NCBI GenBank assembly: GCA_021229015.1
Contig: CM037794.1
Coordinates: 38,095,634 to 38,159,633, forward strand
Reading direction: 5' to 3'
Source: Solen grandis
Lineage: Eukaryota; Mollusca; Bivalvia; Adapedonta; Solenidae
Length of the DNA stretch: 64,000 bases
Shown here: piece after piece, positions 52,212 to 64,000 of the stretch
Position numbering within the stretch: the stretch's first letter is position 1
How the letters are laid out: each line of letters starts with the position of its first letter
The notes under the pieces: model-generated
What the model saw: the letters and a program-made list of their open reading frames with translations, nothing else
The model's database searches: none
Told to the model about the DNA's origin: nothing
Program-made: the position numbers and the translations under genes

Positions 52212-55200
52212 CCCCCACGTTTTTTTTTTTCCCTTTTGGGGAACCCAAAACCCCCCCCCCCCCCAAAAACCCCTTTTACACAAAACTTTTTTTCCCCCCC
52301 GTATGGGGTTTTTTAAAAAAAACCAAAATATTACTTTTTTTTAAAATTTTTTATTTAATTTTCCCTTTTTTAAAAAAATTTTTCATGAAAAAAAAACCCA
52401 AAAAGCATTAAAGAAAATGTGCTTTAATTTTTTTAAAAATTGTTTTAAAAAAAAAAAAACCCAAAAAAAATTTTTGATTTTTAAAAATTGTCCGTCCCTC
52501 TGAACCTTTTTTTTTACCAAAAAAATTTAAAAAAAAAAACCGTACACTTAAAAAAAAGAATAAAAAAAAAAAACCCCTTTTTGAATTTTAACATTTTTAA
52601 ATTTTTTGGGGAAAACTACAAAATAAAAGATTTAAAATTTTAAATTTAAAAAAAAAAGGGGGCCCCAAAAATTATTTGGGGAAATCCATTAATTAAAATT
52701 TTTTTTTGGGGTTTAAAACCCCCCAAAATTTTAAAATTGTAAATTCCCGCCACAGGGGGGGTGGGAAAAACCCCCTAACCGCCGTTTTAAAAATTTTTGG
52801 GGGAAAACAATTGTAAAAAACCCCCGGAATTAAATTTAAAAATTTTTAATGAAAATTTTTGGAAAAAAGTTGGGAAAATAAATTTTTTTGGGTTTGGGGG
52901 TTTAAAGGGAAGTTTTTTTAAATGGGAAAAGGCCCAAAAGGGGGGGTTAAAAGTAATTTTTTAAAAAGGAAAAAATTTTTTTGGGGTTTTTTTAAAGGGG
53001 GTTTTTAAAAGGGGGTTTTTATTTTTGGGTTTTTTTTAAAGGGGGAAAAAAGTTTAAATGGTTTTAAATTATTTAATGGGGTGTTTTTAATAAATTTTTT
53101 TTTAAAAAATTGGGGTTTTTTTAAAATTAAAAGGGGGGGGTTTTTTTTTAAATTTGGGGGGGAAAGGGGGTTTTGGGGGTTTTTTTTTTGGGGTTTTGAA
53201 AATTTTTAAGTGGGGGAAAAATTTATTTAAAAATTTTAAAAAGGGAAGGGTTTAAATGTTTTTTGGGTTTTTTTTTAAGAAAATTTTTAAAGGTTTTTTT
53301 TAAAATTGAAAAGTGCCCTTTAACAGGGGAGTTTTTTGGGGAAAGGGATATTTCCTTATGAATAAAGTTTTTCAGAAAAATATCAGAAATTTTTTTGGGT
53401 TATACTTTTTTTTAAAAAAAAATTTTCTTGAAAAAAAAAAAGTTTTTAAAACCCAAACAATGATTTTACCAAAAAAGGGGTTTAAAAAGGGAAACCCCCC
53501 AAAATTTTTAAAAAAATAAATCCTGAAAAAATTTTTTGTATACAAACATAAAAATGTTCTTGCCCCCTTTCCCTTTTCGCAAAATCCCCAAAACCCCTTT
53601 TTGGGTATTGGAATTTTTTTAAAAGGGAAAAAAAAACGAGATGGGGAAAAAATTCCTTTAAAACCCGGGCCCAAACTTTTTGAGCCTTAAAATTTTTTAA
53701 AAAGGCCCCCTTTTTTCCCTTTTTTTTGGGTTTTTTTTTTCCCCCCTTTTTTTTTCAACCCCAATTTCATTTCAACATTCCCCAACAAAGAAAACTTAAA
53801 AATATTCGGGCTAAAAACCCCCAACATAAAAATTCCCCCCTGTAATCTTATACCCAAAAAAAACAATTCAATCAACTCGACGGGGGGACAAAAAAAAAAA
53901 TTTTAAAAAAAAATTTTTTGGGGAAAAATTTTTAAAATTTTTTTCATTCCTTTTTTGTTTCGAAAAGGGAAAACCCCCTTCCCGGGGGGGGTTTGGGAAA
54001 AATTTGGGGAAAAGGGGGAAAGAAACCCTTTTTTTGGGTTCCGGGGGTTTTTTTAATTTTTTTAAAAACTGACAAATAAAATTTAAATTTGTTTTTTTAA
54101 AACTTTTTTCCTTTAAAAACAATTAAATGCATGGGAAAAAAAAAATAAAATTTTCCCCTTTTTTTTTAAAAAAATTGGTTTTAGACCGGGGGGGTGTTTT
54201 TTAAATTTTAAAAAATTTTTGGGGGAAATTTTTTTTTTTTTTAAAAAATTTTGGGTTTTTGTTTGAAAATTTTTAAAATTTTGGTTTGGGGGTTTGGAAA
54301 GGGAAAGAAAGGAAAGGGGTTTGTTTGGTTTAGTTTTTTTTTTTTTTGAAAAAAAGGTTTGGGTTTTTAAAAAAAAGGGTTTTTTTTTAAAGATTTGAAA
54401 AAATTAAAAAATCTTTTTAAAAATTTTTTTTTTTAAAAAAAATTTTGAAAAGGGGTTTTGGGGGGGGGAATTTTTTAAATTTTTATATTTTAATTGGGAA
54501 AAATTTTGGGGGGGTTGGTTTTTTAAGGAAAGGGGTTTTAGAAAATTTTAATTTTTTTTAATTTTTTTTTTAAATGGGAGAAGGGGGTTTTTAAGGTTGG
54601 AATACAACACCACGATTTGGGGGGTTTTTTTTCCCCCGCCCCGGGGGATATAAAGACGGGGGTTTTGGGCCCCCTTTATTGCTTCCAGCAGTATCGCCTA
54701 GACTATGCGGGAAAAGGAAAAGGGAAACCTCCCTTTGGGGGCCCGGGTAAAATTTGTTCCACCCCCCCAAAGGGGGGATTTTCCCCCCCACTACCACTTT
54801 TTAACAAACTTTCCCTTTTTAAAATACAGTGAACCAAAAAACCCAAATTATGTTTATGGGGGGGAAACCCTTTTGGGTCTTTTTTGAAAAACAAAAATAA
54901 ACGTTTAAAATTTAAAATTTTTTAAATTTTTTTTTTTTTAAATGTTTTTTTTTTTTTTTTCCTTTTCCCCCCAAAAAGTTACCCCCCAAAACCCCCGTGG
55001 GGAAATTTGGGAATTTGCGTAACGGAACAAAAAAAAAACGAAATTAAATTTTTTTTTTAACGGGCTGCGGTGAGTTTTTCATTTTTTTCGAAAAGTTTTA
55101 ATTTAAATAACTTTTCTTTTTACAAACAAAATACCCCCAAAACCGGGAAAAATCTTAAGGTTCTTTTTGTTTATATACATGTACAAGTGCTCGATTTTTA

Positions 55201-56999
55201 AAAAAAGGTTTTTTTTTAAAAAATACCAATTTTAAAAAATTTTTGGGTTTTTTTTCCTTTTCCCCCATTTTAAAAAACCCCTTTTTAATTTTTTTTTTTT
55301 TTTCCCTTTTTTGCAAAAAAACCCAAAACCCCCCTGGGGGGAAAGGGACTTTGCAAAAAGGAACGGAACCCAAAATATAATTTTTAAAAATTTTTCGAAT
55401 TTTAATTTTTTTTTGGGGGTTTTTTCATAAAACGCCCGTTTATACAAATTCATATAATTTACTTTTATGATTATTTTAAATTTTCCAAAAATTTTAAAAT
55501 TTAAATTTTTTAAATTTTCCCCCCAAAAAATCCCCTCGTTCCTTTTTTTTCCCCCAAAATTTTCCAAAAAACCTAAAGGTATTTTCATGGGGGGGAATTT
55601 TTAAAATTGGGGGCCCAAAAACAAAAAAAGGGGGGTTAAAAACCCTTAAAGCCCCAAAAATTTTTAAACACAAGATTAAAGCTATAGAAGAAATTGGGAA
55701 AAACCCCCAAAAAAAAAAAAAGAGCTTCAAAGCTATTTTTGGGGTTTTATCAATTAATATGCTCTTTTTTTGCCCCAAAAAAACATCAGTTTTGGCTCCA
55801 AAAATTTTCAGTTGTTGAAAAAAGGAGGGAAAAATTTTGGGGGAAAACAAAACCCCGAAGATGCATGGGTAAAATCAAAGAAGATGTTTTAAAAAATCCA
55901 AAGTGCTTTTTTTTAAAATTTTTTTTTATCAAGGAGATTAAAATTTTTCATGGGGAACCCCCTCCCTATTTGGGGGAGGGGCCCCGATTTCGCACAAAAA
56001 GGGGATGGGGCAGAACGCCCGAACAATTTTCATCAAAAAAGCTAACTAATAGTGAAAAAAAAATACAGACCGATTAAAAAAAAAAGGCCCCCCTTTAAAA
56101 TTTTTTTGGGGGTTTAAAAAATTTTTACCATAAATTTTTAAAGGGGGAAACCCCCCTTTTTATTGTAAAAGACCACAACCCGTTTGGGTTGTTTAAAAAA
56201 ACAAAAAAACCTATGAAGGCTTCATCGCGGGTTCCGATTCACTTTTTTCAGGACGTATTTAAAAAAAAAACTTAAAAAAAGACCAGGGGTCCGCATTGGA
56301 AAGCAAAACTGAGTAAAAATTTCCCCAAAGAAAGTAAAAAACTCCCCCCCCCAAAACCAATTTTCCGGGGGAAAAACCCTTTTTTTTTATGGGGGACAAA
56401 AAAAAAACCCCCAGTTACGGCCCCAAAAAAAAAGCCGAGGAAAAAATTTTTGGGCCAAATTTTGAGTGAAGTTTTAAAGGGGTTTTTTTCAAAAGGGTTT
56501 TTAAAAAGGGGAAAGGAAAATTAAAGCCCTAAAGTTCGTCGAAATGAGATCAGGGGGGGGGGGCAGAAACTTTTTTTCTGTGGGGGTCCCCCAGTTATAT
56601 GGGCCCCCAAAAAGGGGGAAAAACAATTTTTTCGACCCCCCCGGGGAAAGGGGGCCCCTTTTGGAAAAAAAACTTCTCGTTCGTATGTTTTTTCCCCAAA
56701 AATTGACAGGGGCATTGAGTCGCGTGTGAATATTGTCACCAATTTCAAAACAGTCAGATCCAGTCGAGCACCGGGGTTCATTCCGGAATGGCCCCGGGGG
56801 CCGTGGAGTCCCATTACACCCTGACTATGCGGGGCCCCGATGGGAAAAAAGTTTCTCATTATATAGATGCCCCATTCCAAGTGGATTGGGTGGTTTTCCT
56901 ACTACAAACGGGAAATCAAACAGCAACGTTACTTTTAAACCTCTTTTGCGATTCATGCTACAAAAACCAAAATCTAACCAAGCCCCTTTTGGATTCATA
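52212..56999. other. Homopolymer-inflated, unreliable sequence
   Basis: Almost every position is in a run of three or more identical bases (long T, A, G and C runs alternate), unlike the rest of the window. No gene or repeat can be read with confidence, and open frames here are artefacts rich in Lys, Phe, Gly and Pro. Around 56700-56900 the sequence is more normal but still not assignable. Confidence 0.85.
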
Positions 57000-57765
57000 A
57001 AGAAATTTTTTTTAAATTTTCCCCATATAACCTATTAAAAAAATACCCCTGGTTTCGGGGCATTTTTCACCATGGGGCTATGAAATTTACAAACTTGGAA
57101 GTGGCCCATAAAATATCTACATACCAAATACTAACTCTAGGCCCTTTTGGATTCTAAAATATTTTTTTTAAAATTTTTCCAAAATAACTCTAGATGTAAA
57201 AAAAAGTACCCCCGTGCGGGGTCATTATCACCATAGGGGTATATTTGGGACAATCTTGGTTAATGGCCCAAAATGATGCACATACCAAAAATCTTACTCA
57301 AAGGCCCCTTTTGGGTTCATGAAGAAGATTTTTTTAAAGATTTTTCTAAATAAAATCTTTGTAAAACAATGACCCCTGGGGCAGGGGCCAAATTTTCAAC
57401 AAGGGCATGTTTGTTTCAAACTTGGGAGTTTCCCCTAAGATGAAACACATACCAAAAATCTTAAACTCTAGGCCTTGCAGTTTTTCAGAAGAAGATTTTC
57501 AAAGTTTGCATTTTTTTAAAAACTATTTTTTGCTCTGTGGGCCATTAAAGCAATGGACCAAAACCATTTAAACAACTTTAGTGAACTTTACCAAGAAAAT
57601 TCCTGCAAATATTTTTCAAATTGGCCCCACCGTTTTAGAAGGATGTTGTTTGAAGCAATTTTTTGACGCCCCGGGCCACGCACGCCCGGACGGACGCCGG
57701 CAAAAGGCAACAAAAAGCCTTTAAACCTTTACACGTTTGGGGCCTGTAGCTAAAAAAAACAGTCG
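57000..57765 (-). mobile_element. Pearl/HINE-like element, reversed and degraded copy
   Basis: Reverse complement shows the landmarks of 13906-15166: the agct..-type end (about 57740-57765), cgtccg-type tract (57665-57700), and core units with 'aggcctagag..ggtatgt' seen inverted at 57100-57140, 57290-57310 and 57445-57480. Run lengths are inflated as in the preceding region. Confidence 0.65.
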
Positions 57766-59327
57766 ACTGCTAAAGTCCCCTACCCGATTTCCAATGGGGC
57801 AAGGGGAAAAAAATTGGGAATCAAAATTCGACAGACGAAACCCCTAAAAAAAAAAAAAATTTTTTTATTTATTCAAAAAAACATTAAAAAATTTCCCCTT
57901 TTCCGGGGCCGTTCTAAACTTTTGAATTTTTTTTCGGTGCTTATTTTATCAAAAGCCCTTTTTTAAAAACAAGTAATTCAATAAAAAACACCGCTCGACC
58001 GTGAAAGAAAACTTTGAACAATACTTGAAAAACTAAAACATTTTTCCGTTGCAGAGAAAACCCCGCCTGAAAACCGCTTTTGGGGCCCCATCAAATTTTT
58101 TTGTTATTTTTTGCCCCAAATTACCGAAAGTGAAATTCCCTAATTAAGGGAAAAAATTTTTTACAAATTGTTGTTTTAAAAAATTTTCCCCTATAATTAT
58201 TGGGGCTTTTAGGGCCAATTTAAAGAAGGGAACGCATATGACACTTTTCCCCCCCAAGAACAGGAAATGAAAAACCGTTACAATAATTTTTTGAAAAAAT
58301 TACATAAAAAACGCAATTTTATTTTTTCGTAAATACAAAAAATTCTGGGACCAATCCCCTCATTTCCCCGGGTTTTTTTAAATACAAGTTTTTTAATAGA
58401 GTGCAAGATTTTTATCAATTGAATTTTCTGATTTAAAAAAGCATCTGGTTTTTCCAAAATTAAACAGTAATAACAACAGGTTTTGGGTGAATCATCATAC
58501 AAAAAGTACTGAAATGATTAAAACCCTTCATTAAACCCTAAAGAATTCGAGTGGGTGTTTTCGGGCAATCCTGTTTAAAACAATTTCCAAAAATGACTAA
58601 AAGGTTTTTTTCCCCACTATCCAAAGCAACTTTCTTTTTTCTTTTTGTAATTTTTTGGTTTTCCCTGCAGTTACCCTACTTTATAGGTTCCTTTTTCTGT
58701 TTAAAAGGATGAAAAACCCCTTTAAAAAATTTGTAAATCTAAATTTTCCCTTTAAACGTGAATATTTTTTGTTTAAGTTCGTTACAGGTGCATTCCACCC
58801 CGGAGGTTTTGCATCGGGGTTACGGGGAGTTTTACATACACGCATTGACCTGGCAGCATTCTGGTAGAGTACATTATAGGAGGTTTTCTGCTGCATTTAC
58901 ACCTATTAAATAAAATTGGGAAGATAAACATTTTTACATTGTAAAAGAATTTTTTTTAAAAATTTTTTAGAAACGACTGGGGCTTTTTTTTTGATACCCA
59001 AAATATTTGGGAAAACTAATTTTTTCGCGTTTCCCCTCAAACTTTTTTCGTGTTAAAAGGGGGTTTAACGAAATTTGCATGAACGGGGAAATGGCAGATA
59101 AATCCTGATAAAAACGCGAAATGATAACCCTAGTAAAAAAAAAATCTTTTGGGAAAAAATAAAATAGTCAAAAAATACTTGTATCATCAGATGAAAAACA
59201 TGTAAAATTGCCATCAAAAGTCCTGAAAACGACCATTTTGTATACCCATGGTTTTGTGTAAAATTTTTTTTTAAGACTGCGACCAAATGTATTAAACCCA
59301 TTTTCAATCTCTTGTAGCTCTAGGAAA
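57766..59327. other. No gene seen
   Basis: AT-rich, still with inflated runs up to about 58700. Nothing recognised. Confidence 0.4.
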
Positions 59328-61522
59328 ATGGAAAAGGGGATTAACGCATAAAATTTTCATCTTGGGATTCGTACATTACAACTTGCATTCGGGACATTTA
59401 CATCTTTCATTCGTACATTAAAAACTTTCATTTGGGCATTTACATCTTTCATTCGAAAATTTACATCTTGCTTTGGACTTCACATCTTACTTTTGACTTG
59501 CACATCTTTTCTTTTTACATCTGGGGATTGTGACTTGTTTCATCTTCTTTGTACATGCACACTTGCTTTTTACATCTTTCTTTGTGATATGAAAAATCTT
59601 GCAAAAAATAGTGTCTGTTATTTTCGTTTTTTAAAACCATCAATTTAAAATTTAAATTTTATGAAAATGAAGTTTATGGTTTTTAAAATTCTTTAATTTT
59701 AAAAAAACACCTTCCTTTTTAACGAATGACAAATGTCAAGAGCATAGCAGTAAAAAATACGAATAGCCGAAAGTGGGAAAACCGAATGTAAACACACCAA
59801 AACACAAGGCAAATACGATGCGACACCTGGTTTAATAATGACGGGACGACCAAATTACCCAACAGGGGGCGCTAAAGCAAATTTTTTGTCGGCAATTTCC
59901 TAAATGATGAAAAAAATTTTGGGGGCCCACCAAAAACCGGTCCCCCAAATTTCGACGGTCTCCGCCGGGCTCCAGGTCTCGGGGACCGTCGTTTAGTATG
60001 TATTTTAAAAGGGGGGGGGGGGGGGGGGGGGGGGGCGTAGAAAGGGGACCCACCGAGACCGTTTCATTTATAATCAAGTTTTTTGTTTTTGTTCAATTAA
60101 CCAATTTTAAAACCCGAAATTTGAAAAAAAAAAATGATTAATGTTTACTCAATAATAAATTAAAGTCCTTTATAAAAGAAACAATTAACGCAAATTTTAA
60201 AGGGGAAACCCAAAAAACTTTGATGTTATCACATTCAAAAGATAAATAAATATTAAAATTGGGGTAAATTTTTTAAAAACTGTTTTTACACATTGACATT
60301 TAATGGTAGGTAAATTTTTATGAAAATTTTTTGTTTGGCCATTAGAAATTTTTCGTTTAAAAAGAAACAAAAGGGAAAAAGTAAACAAACCCTACTTTTA
60401 TCTTTTTTTATCAAAAAAAGTATGAAAGAAAAATACACAGAGAAATTGTCTTTACTCTCTTAAAAACCAATATGTCAATTGATTTGCTAATATAAAATGA
60501 AAAGTAATTTTAAAACTACCCTTTAAAAAACAAATTAACGCCAGCGTAATGTAAGATTTCAAAAAAAAGGTTTTGATGTGTTTGCAAAAGGGGGATATAG
60601 GGCCGGATATAATAAAATTTAGTATTAAATTATAGGGTTTTTTTTATTTGGGGCAGCTGTGTTTTTGGGGTAAATTTATTTTTTTTTTTCATTTTGTTTT
60701 TGTTGCACACAAAAAAAATGCCGTTGGTTTATTTGGGTGATTGAAATGCCTGAATTCCCGTAATTTTGGGTTTAATGTGAAAAAAAAAGCCGCAAAGGAA
60801 ACCCAACATGCCTTGGTATAAACCTTTTTTAAAAAAAAAAACAATATAACGCTGGGCTTGGCAGTGCATGCATGTTCTAAAACAAACTAACTTTTAATAA
60901 GGGATTCAACTAAACATGATATAACCATAAAAATTCTCCTCCCTTTAAAAAAACTTTTAAAAAGACTGTTTCAACATTGGGATCTTTTTAAAAACTCGTA
61001 AAATTTTCGGGATTTTTTCCCTCCAGAACCCGACATTTCCGAACTTGGGGCCTTCTGCTGGTCGCGTTCTATTTTGTCGCATGTTCATCTTTTTTTAAAT
61101 AAACGAGAAACAAACCCATCTAGCGAAAAAATTTGAAATAAGGTTAAAACATTTAAAATTAAAAAAAGCATCATGCCACTGGGGCAAAAAAGCTTTTAAG
61201 GGGGAAAGGGTTTCCCAAAATTAATTTAAACCCAATGTAATATTTTAAGGGAAGAACGCAAAATTTAAAAAGTAAGGAAAACAAGATGTAAAAGACGAAA
61301 GCAAGATGTAAACCTTTTGATAACCGAAAGTAATATTTGAATGTATGAATGCAAAAAGTAAATATACAAAAGCAAGATGCAAATGTACGAAGGAAAGATG
61401 TGAATGTACAAAATGCAAGATGTCAATGTACAAAGAAAGATGTAGATGTACGATGTATGAATGCAAGTTGTAATGTACGAATGCAAGATGCAATTTATGC
61501 GTTAATACCCTTCCATATAGGA
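59328..61522. mobile_element. DNA transposon with long repetitive inverted ends
   Basis: Left end (59328-59590) and right end (61255-61522) are inverted copies starting near 'ggaaaaggggattaacgcat' and its inverse. Each arm is largely a chain of degenerate 18-22 bp units (acatcttgcattcgtacatt). About 2.2 kb with no transposase recognised; a G-run at 60010-60036. It may have landed in the LINE that resumes at 61540. No clear target duplication seen. Confidence 0.65.
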
Positions 61523-61539
61523 ACATCAAATTGGTTTGC

Positions 61540-62100
61540 GTTCAAATCTGGATCACCAAAATGTAACGAAAGTTATCATCGGGTATGTAATCTAGAAAGT
61601 CTTTTGTTCTTGCATTAAATCTCCAAACAGGAACATGATGCATTAGGTAATCCATCATTATTTGTTCGAAATTTGCCTGAATAATGTTTATCCCATTTTT
61701 CTCATTTAACCCATTGTAAATGTTGGGAGTTTTCTGGTGACACATATGTTAAGTACATGATCAAATCTTTGGAGTCGCTAATATCAGATAGCTTATATAA
61801 CAATACAACAGCATCATTAAAATTTAATGTAAATTCGTGTAAAAAGCTTTTCTTTAAACAATTGATTTCTTAGAAACAGATACACCACCACTATTACGTA
61901 AAGATGACAAACTAAGCTTACGCACATTGTCAAAGTGTATATAACCTGGTAAAAAATGATCAAATTCACCGTAAATCGTGACCATGTTTCACATAAGCAA
62001 ATAATATCAAACTGGTGTAAGAAAAGTTTTCAAATTAACGTCATTTGTATATTTATTTAAGCCTTGTATGTTCCACATTAATTTAATAGTTTATGGTTAT
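61540..62100 (-). pseudogene. L1-like LINE ORF2 start: AP endonuclease, broken
   Basis: On the minus strand WNIQGLNKYTNDVNLKTFLH..FDIICLCETW (about 62075-61985) is the N-terminal part of an exonuclease-endonuclease-phosphatase domain, with the metal-binding Asn and the Glu of CLCETW. Further down, RFNARTKDFLDYIPDDN (61630-61575) corresponds to the GDFNART box, one base out of frame. Stops and shifts between them; the LINE is cut off at about 61530 by the transposon. Confidence 0.75.
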
Positions 62101-62135
62101 TCAGTTCACTGGGTTGGGATTGCCTTGGCCACCCC

Positions 62136-62890
62136 CTAGGCCATGTCGCTCTCACCGCCTACTGCACCAAAATCGTCTGCTGACTCCCCCTTGCTCTTGT
62201 GATCTTCATCAGCCAATGGATTGTCGGTGATAGTGTTATTGTTTACACGAGCACGTGGACGACCGCGTTGCTGCCGTCTACCAACACATACGATGTTTTG
62301 AGTTACATCATCGACCTTGAAGATTTTGTCCTCTATGATTAACTTGTCATACCTGACTGCAGAATAGTGACCCTTTTCACGCTCGTTAGCATACGTTCGC
62401 CCAATACACGTCTTTGTTGCTTGACCTTATCTGTGTAATCCGGTGTACACTAAATTCAGACGTTTTCGTGAGAACTTCGTTAGCCTTGTTAAATGACAAC
62501 ATTCCCTGTCCTTAAACTTAGTGAATTTGACGATGATTGTACATTTTTCGGGATTTCGAGATTTTACACGATGGGCCCTCTCAATATCAACGTCCTGTTT
62601 GTCCGGCATTTGAAGTTCGTCTTTGATAAAATCCCGTACTTTATCTTCACACACTGACCAGTCTTCATTAATTCGCCCAGGATACCATTTATACGTATAT
62701 TATTTCGCCTGGAATGTCCCTCCAACTTGGAAAGCTGTGATTTTACACCAATTAGCTCTTCTCTTAATAAACGATTTTCTTCATGTAAAGCTACATTCTC
62801 AGTACGTAGATCCTGCACAGATTGAGAGATAGAGTCCATTTTTTCGTTAACTCTTGTAAGATTCTGAGACAAAGTTTCATTTTGAGCAGA
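62136..62890 (-). pseudogene. L1-like LINE ORF1 protein, frameshifted
   Basis: RNA-binding ORF1p of an L1-like non-LTR element. Coiled coil (VNEKMDSISQSVQDLRTENV .. LLREELIGVKSQLSKLEG), then the RRM opening RRNNIRINGI, a frameshift near 62655, then VDIERAHRVKSRNPEKCTII and the basic C-terminal region, which can be followed to a stop at 62136 with another shift near 62440. The 5' end is cut at about 62890 by Ty3 sequence in the other direction. Confidence 0.78.
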
Positions 62891-62892
62891 TG

Positions 62893-63540
62893 GCTCTATT
62901 CAAACAAAGGTTTCCAGGTTTTTGTTTGAGTACAGAACCCATTGTCACTCAACAACTGGACACACACCTGCGGAACTGATGTTTCAAAGGAAACTAAAGA
63001 CTCGGTAGATTTAGTGCGACCAAACCTTCGTGGTAAGGTAAACAGAAACAGCTTGATCGGCAAAGAAATCACCCATGTCGAGCTAGGAATGAGTTCTTTG
63101 AAGGTGACTCTGTCTATGTAAAGAATTATAGTACTCATCGTGATAGGTGGTTAAAAGTGGTTGTGATAGAAAAAACGGGGCCAGTGTCATATAAGGTTTA
63201 TGTAGGTGACAATGTTATCGTGAGAAGGCATAATGATCATGAAAAGTGTGAACTGCTATTGATTTGTCAAGTGAGAGAGAGCTTTCTAATGATCGTGGTA
63301 ATAAGTCATCATTGTTTGACGACAGTATTGAGATACAGGATGAGCCAGGTATTGTATTATCAGAGATGGGAGAAAGTAGTGCGAGTGTTGATGAAAGAGT
63401 TAGTGAGGAAATGAGCAAGAGTACAGTTGATGTAAAAGAGAGTAATGAGCAAATGATAAAGACCCCAGTTGCTCCTAAGACTCCAAGGCCATTAAGGCAA
63501 CGAAAGGCACCAGCAAGGTTTAATGATTTTGTCTAGAATA
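62893..63540 (+). pseudogene. Ty3/Gypsy integrase C-terminal part
   Basis: Plus-strand remnant of an LTR retrotransposon pol. Pieces in changing frames: FLFEYRTH.STTGHTPAELM (62920-62975), NEFFEGDSVYVKNYSTHRDR (63088-63150), then the GPY/F module EKTGPVSYKVYVGDNVIVRR (63166-63225) and a C-terminal RPLRQRKAPARFNDFV ending at TAG 63534. Reverse transcriptase and protease are not present. Several frameshifts. Confidence 0.78.
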
Positions 63541-64000
63541 GAGAATACCAAGAGTATAGGTCAGGTTCATGTATGATCATGTTTAGTGTTATTAAACTTT
63601 GAATAAGAGTATAAATATGAAAAGGACTGTCTGAGAGAAATGCTGAAGAAGTGCGGACGTTTGTTTGTTGTTTTTCTCTTTTGTGTTTTAAAAGAATGTT
63701 TAATCGTGTTCATTAGAGTTAATTTCAATTTCATTCTAAAATTTATTATTATTATTATTACTTGGTTTTCTTGTATTTCCTCTTATGAGGTTGTAAAGAT
63801 ACCACATAACAAGGATAAAGTTTGAGCAACTTTTGTGAAAGTTCACACAAGGTCATCCCTGCCAAGATCATCAAATTCTGTGCAACGTTTTCCCGAGCAA
63901 TGTCATTTAAAGTTTTCACTATATACATATAAGGCAAATTAGCCCCACCCCTGGCAACCATGTTTTCCTATGGAAAAGAATAAATTTTTTCAATTTTCTT
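63541..64000. other. Possible LTR of the Ty3 element; otherwise no gene
   Basis: Sequence right after the integrase stop is where a polypurine tract and 3' LTR are expected, but without a second LTR copy in the window it cannot be delimited. 63745-63760 is an (att)n run. Confidence 0.35.

Noticed and set aside
53313..56077. Numerous Lys/Phe/Gly-rich open frames
   Set aside because: Products of homopolymer inflation in low-quality sequence.
56733..57038. Plus-strand open frames with more normal composition
   Set aside because: No recognisable domain, in or next to run-inflated sequence and a non-coding repeat.

Overview
The window looks like nuclear DNA of a marine invertebrate, most likely a bivalve mollusc (inference). 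The evidence is intron-rich ABC transporter exons in a dense background of DIRS, LINE, Ty3 and DNA-transposon debris, tRNA-derived SINEs, and many 'pearl'/HINE-like elements that carry 150-170 bp tandem cores and short terminal hairpins. Two runs of exactly 100 N (33021-33120 and 52112-52211) divide it into three contigs, so linkage across them is a scaffolding claim and not sequence evidence.

Contig 1 (1-33020). 176-8310 is a dead minus-strand DIRS retrotransposon (gag, RT/RNase H, tyrosine recombinase). It is itself interrupted by two DNA transposons with clean target duplications. 8.8-15.2 kb is minisatellite, SINE and tandem-cored mobile-element DNA. From 18042 to 33020, ten plus-strand exons encode the N-terminal part (TMD0 and the start of TMD1) of an MRP/ABCC1-type transporter. 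Its introns are full of repeats, and the tenth exon runs into the first N gap.

Contig 2 (33121-52111) holds the most interesting object: a whole Polinton/Maverick (adintovirus-like) element of about 17 kb at 34674-51637, with terminal inverted repeats and a flanking 6-bp duplication. Its core genes are protein-primed DNA polymerase B, FtsK/HerA-type packaging ATPase, retroviral-type integrase with a chromodomain, major and putative minor capsid proteins, adenain-like protease and several small basic virion-type proteins. The capsid and protease block is intact; polymerase, ATPase, integrase and others are broken by frameshifts and stops. Accessory genes near both ends (RING finger, Gln-rich proteins, small orphans) share a promoter module rich in AGGTCA half-sites. 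They end in perfect or near-perfect metazoan histone-mRNA stem-loops (GGCCCTTTTCAGGGCC) followed at several sites by a purine-rich U7-type downstream element. The core genes instead show TATA boxes laid over the preceding stop codon and ordinary AATAAA signals. This suggests two transcript classes, one processed like replication-dependent histone mRNA. I regard this as the candidate undescribed system.

Contig 3 (52212-64000) starts with about 5 kb of sequence with grossly inflated homopolymers, probably an assembly or base-calling artefact. It then contains a reversed copy of the contig-1 tandem-cored element, a 2.2-kb transposon with long repetitive inverted termini, an L1-like LINE (minus) and the 3' end of a Ty3/Gypsy element (plus).
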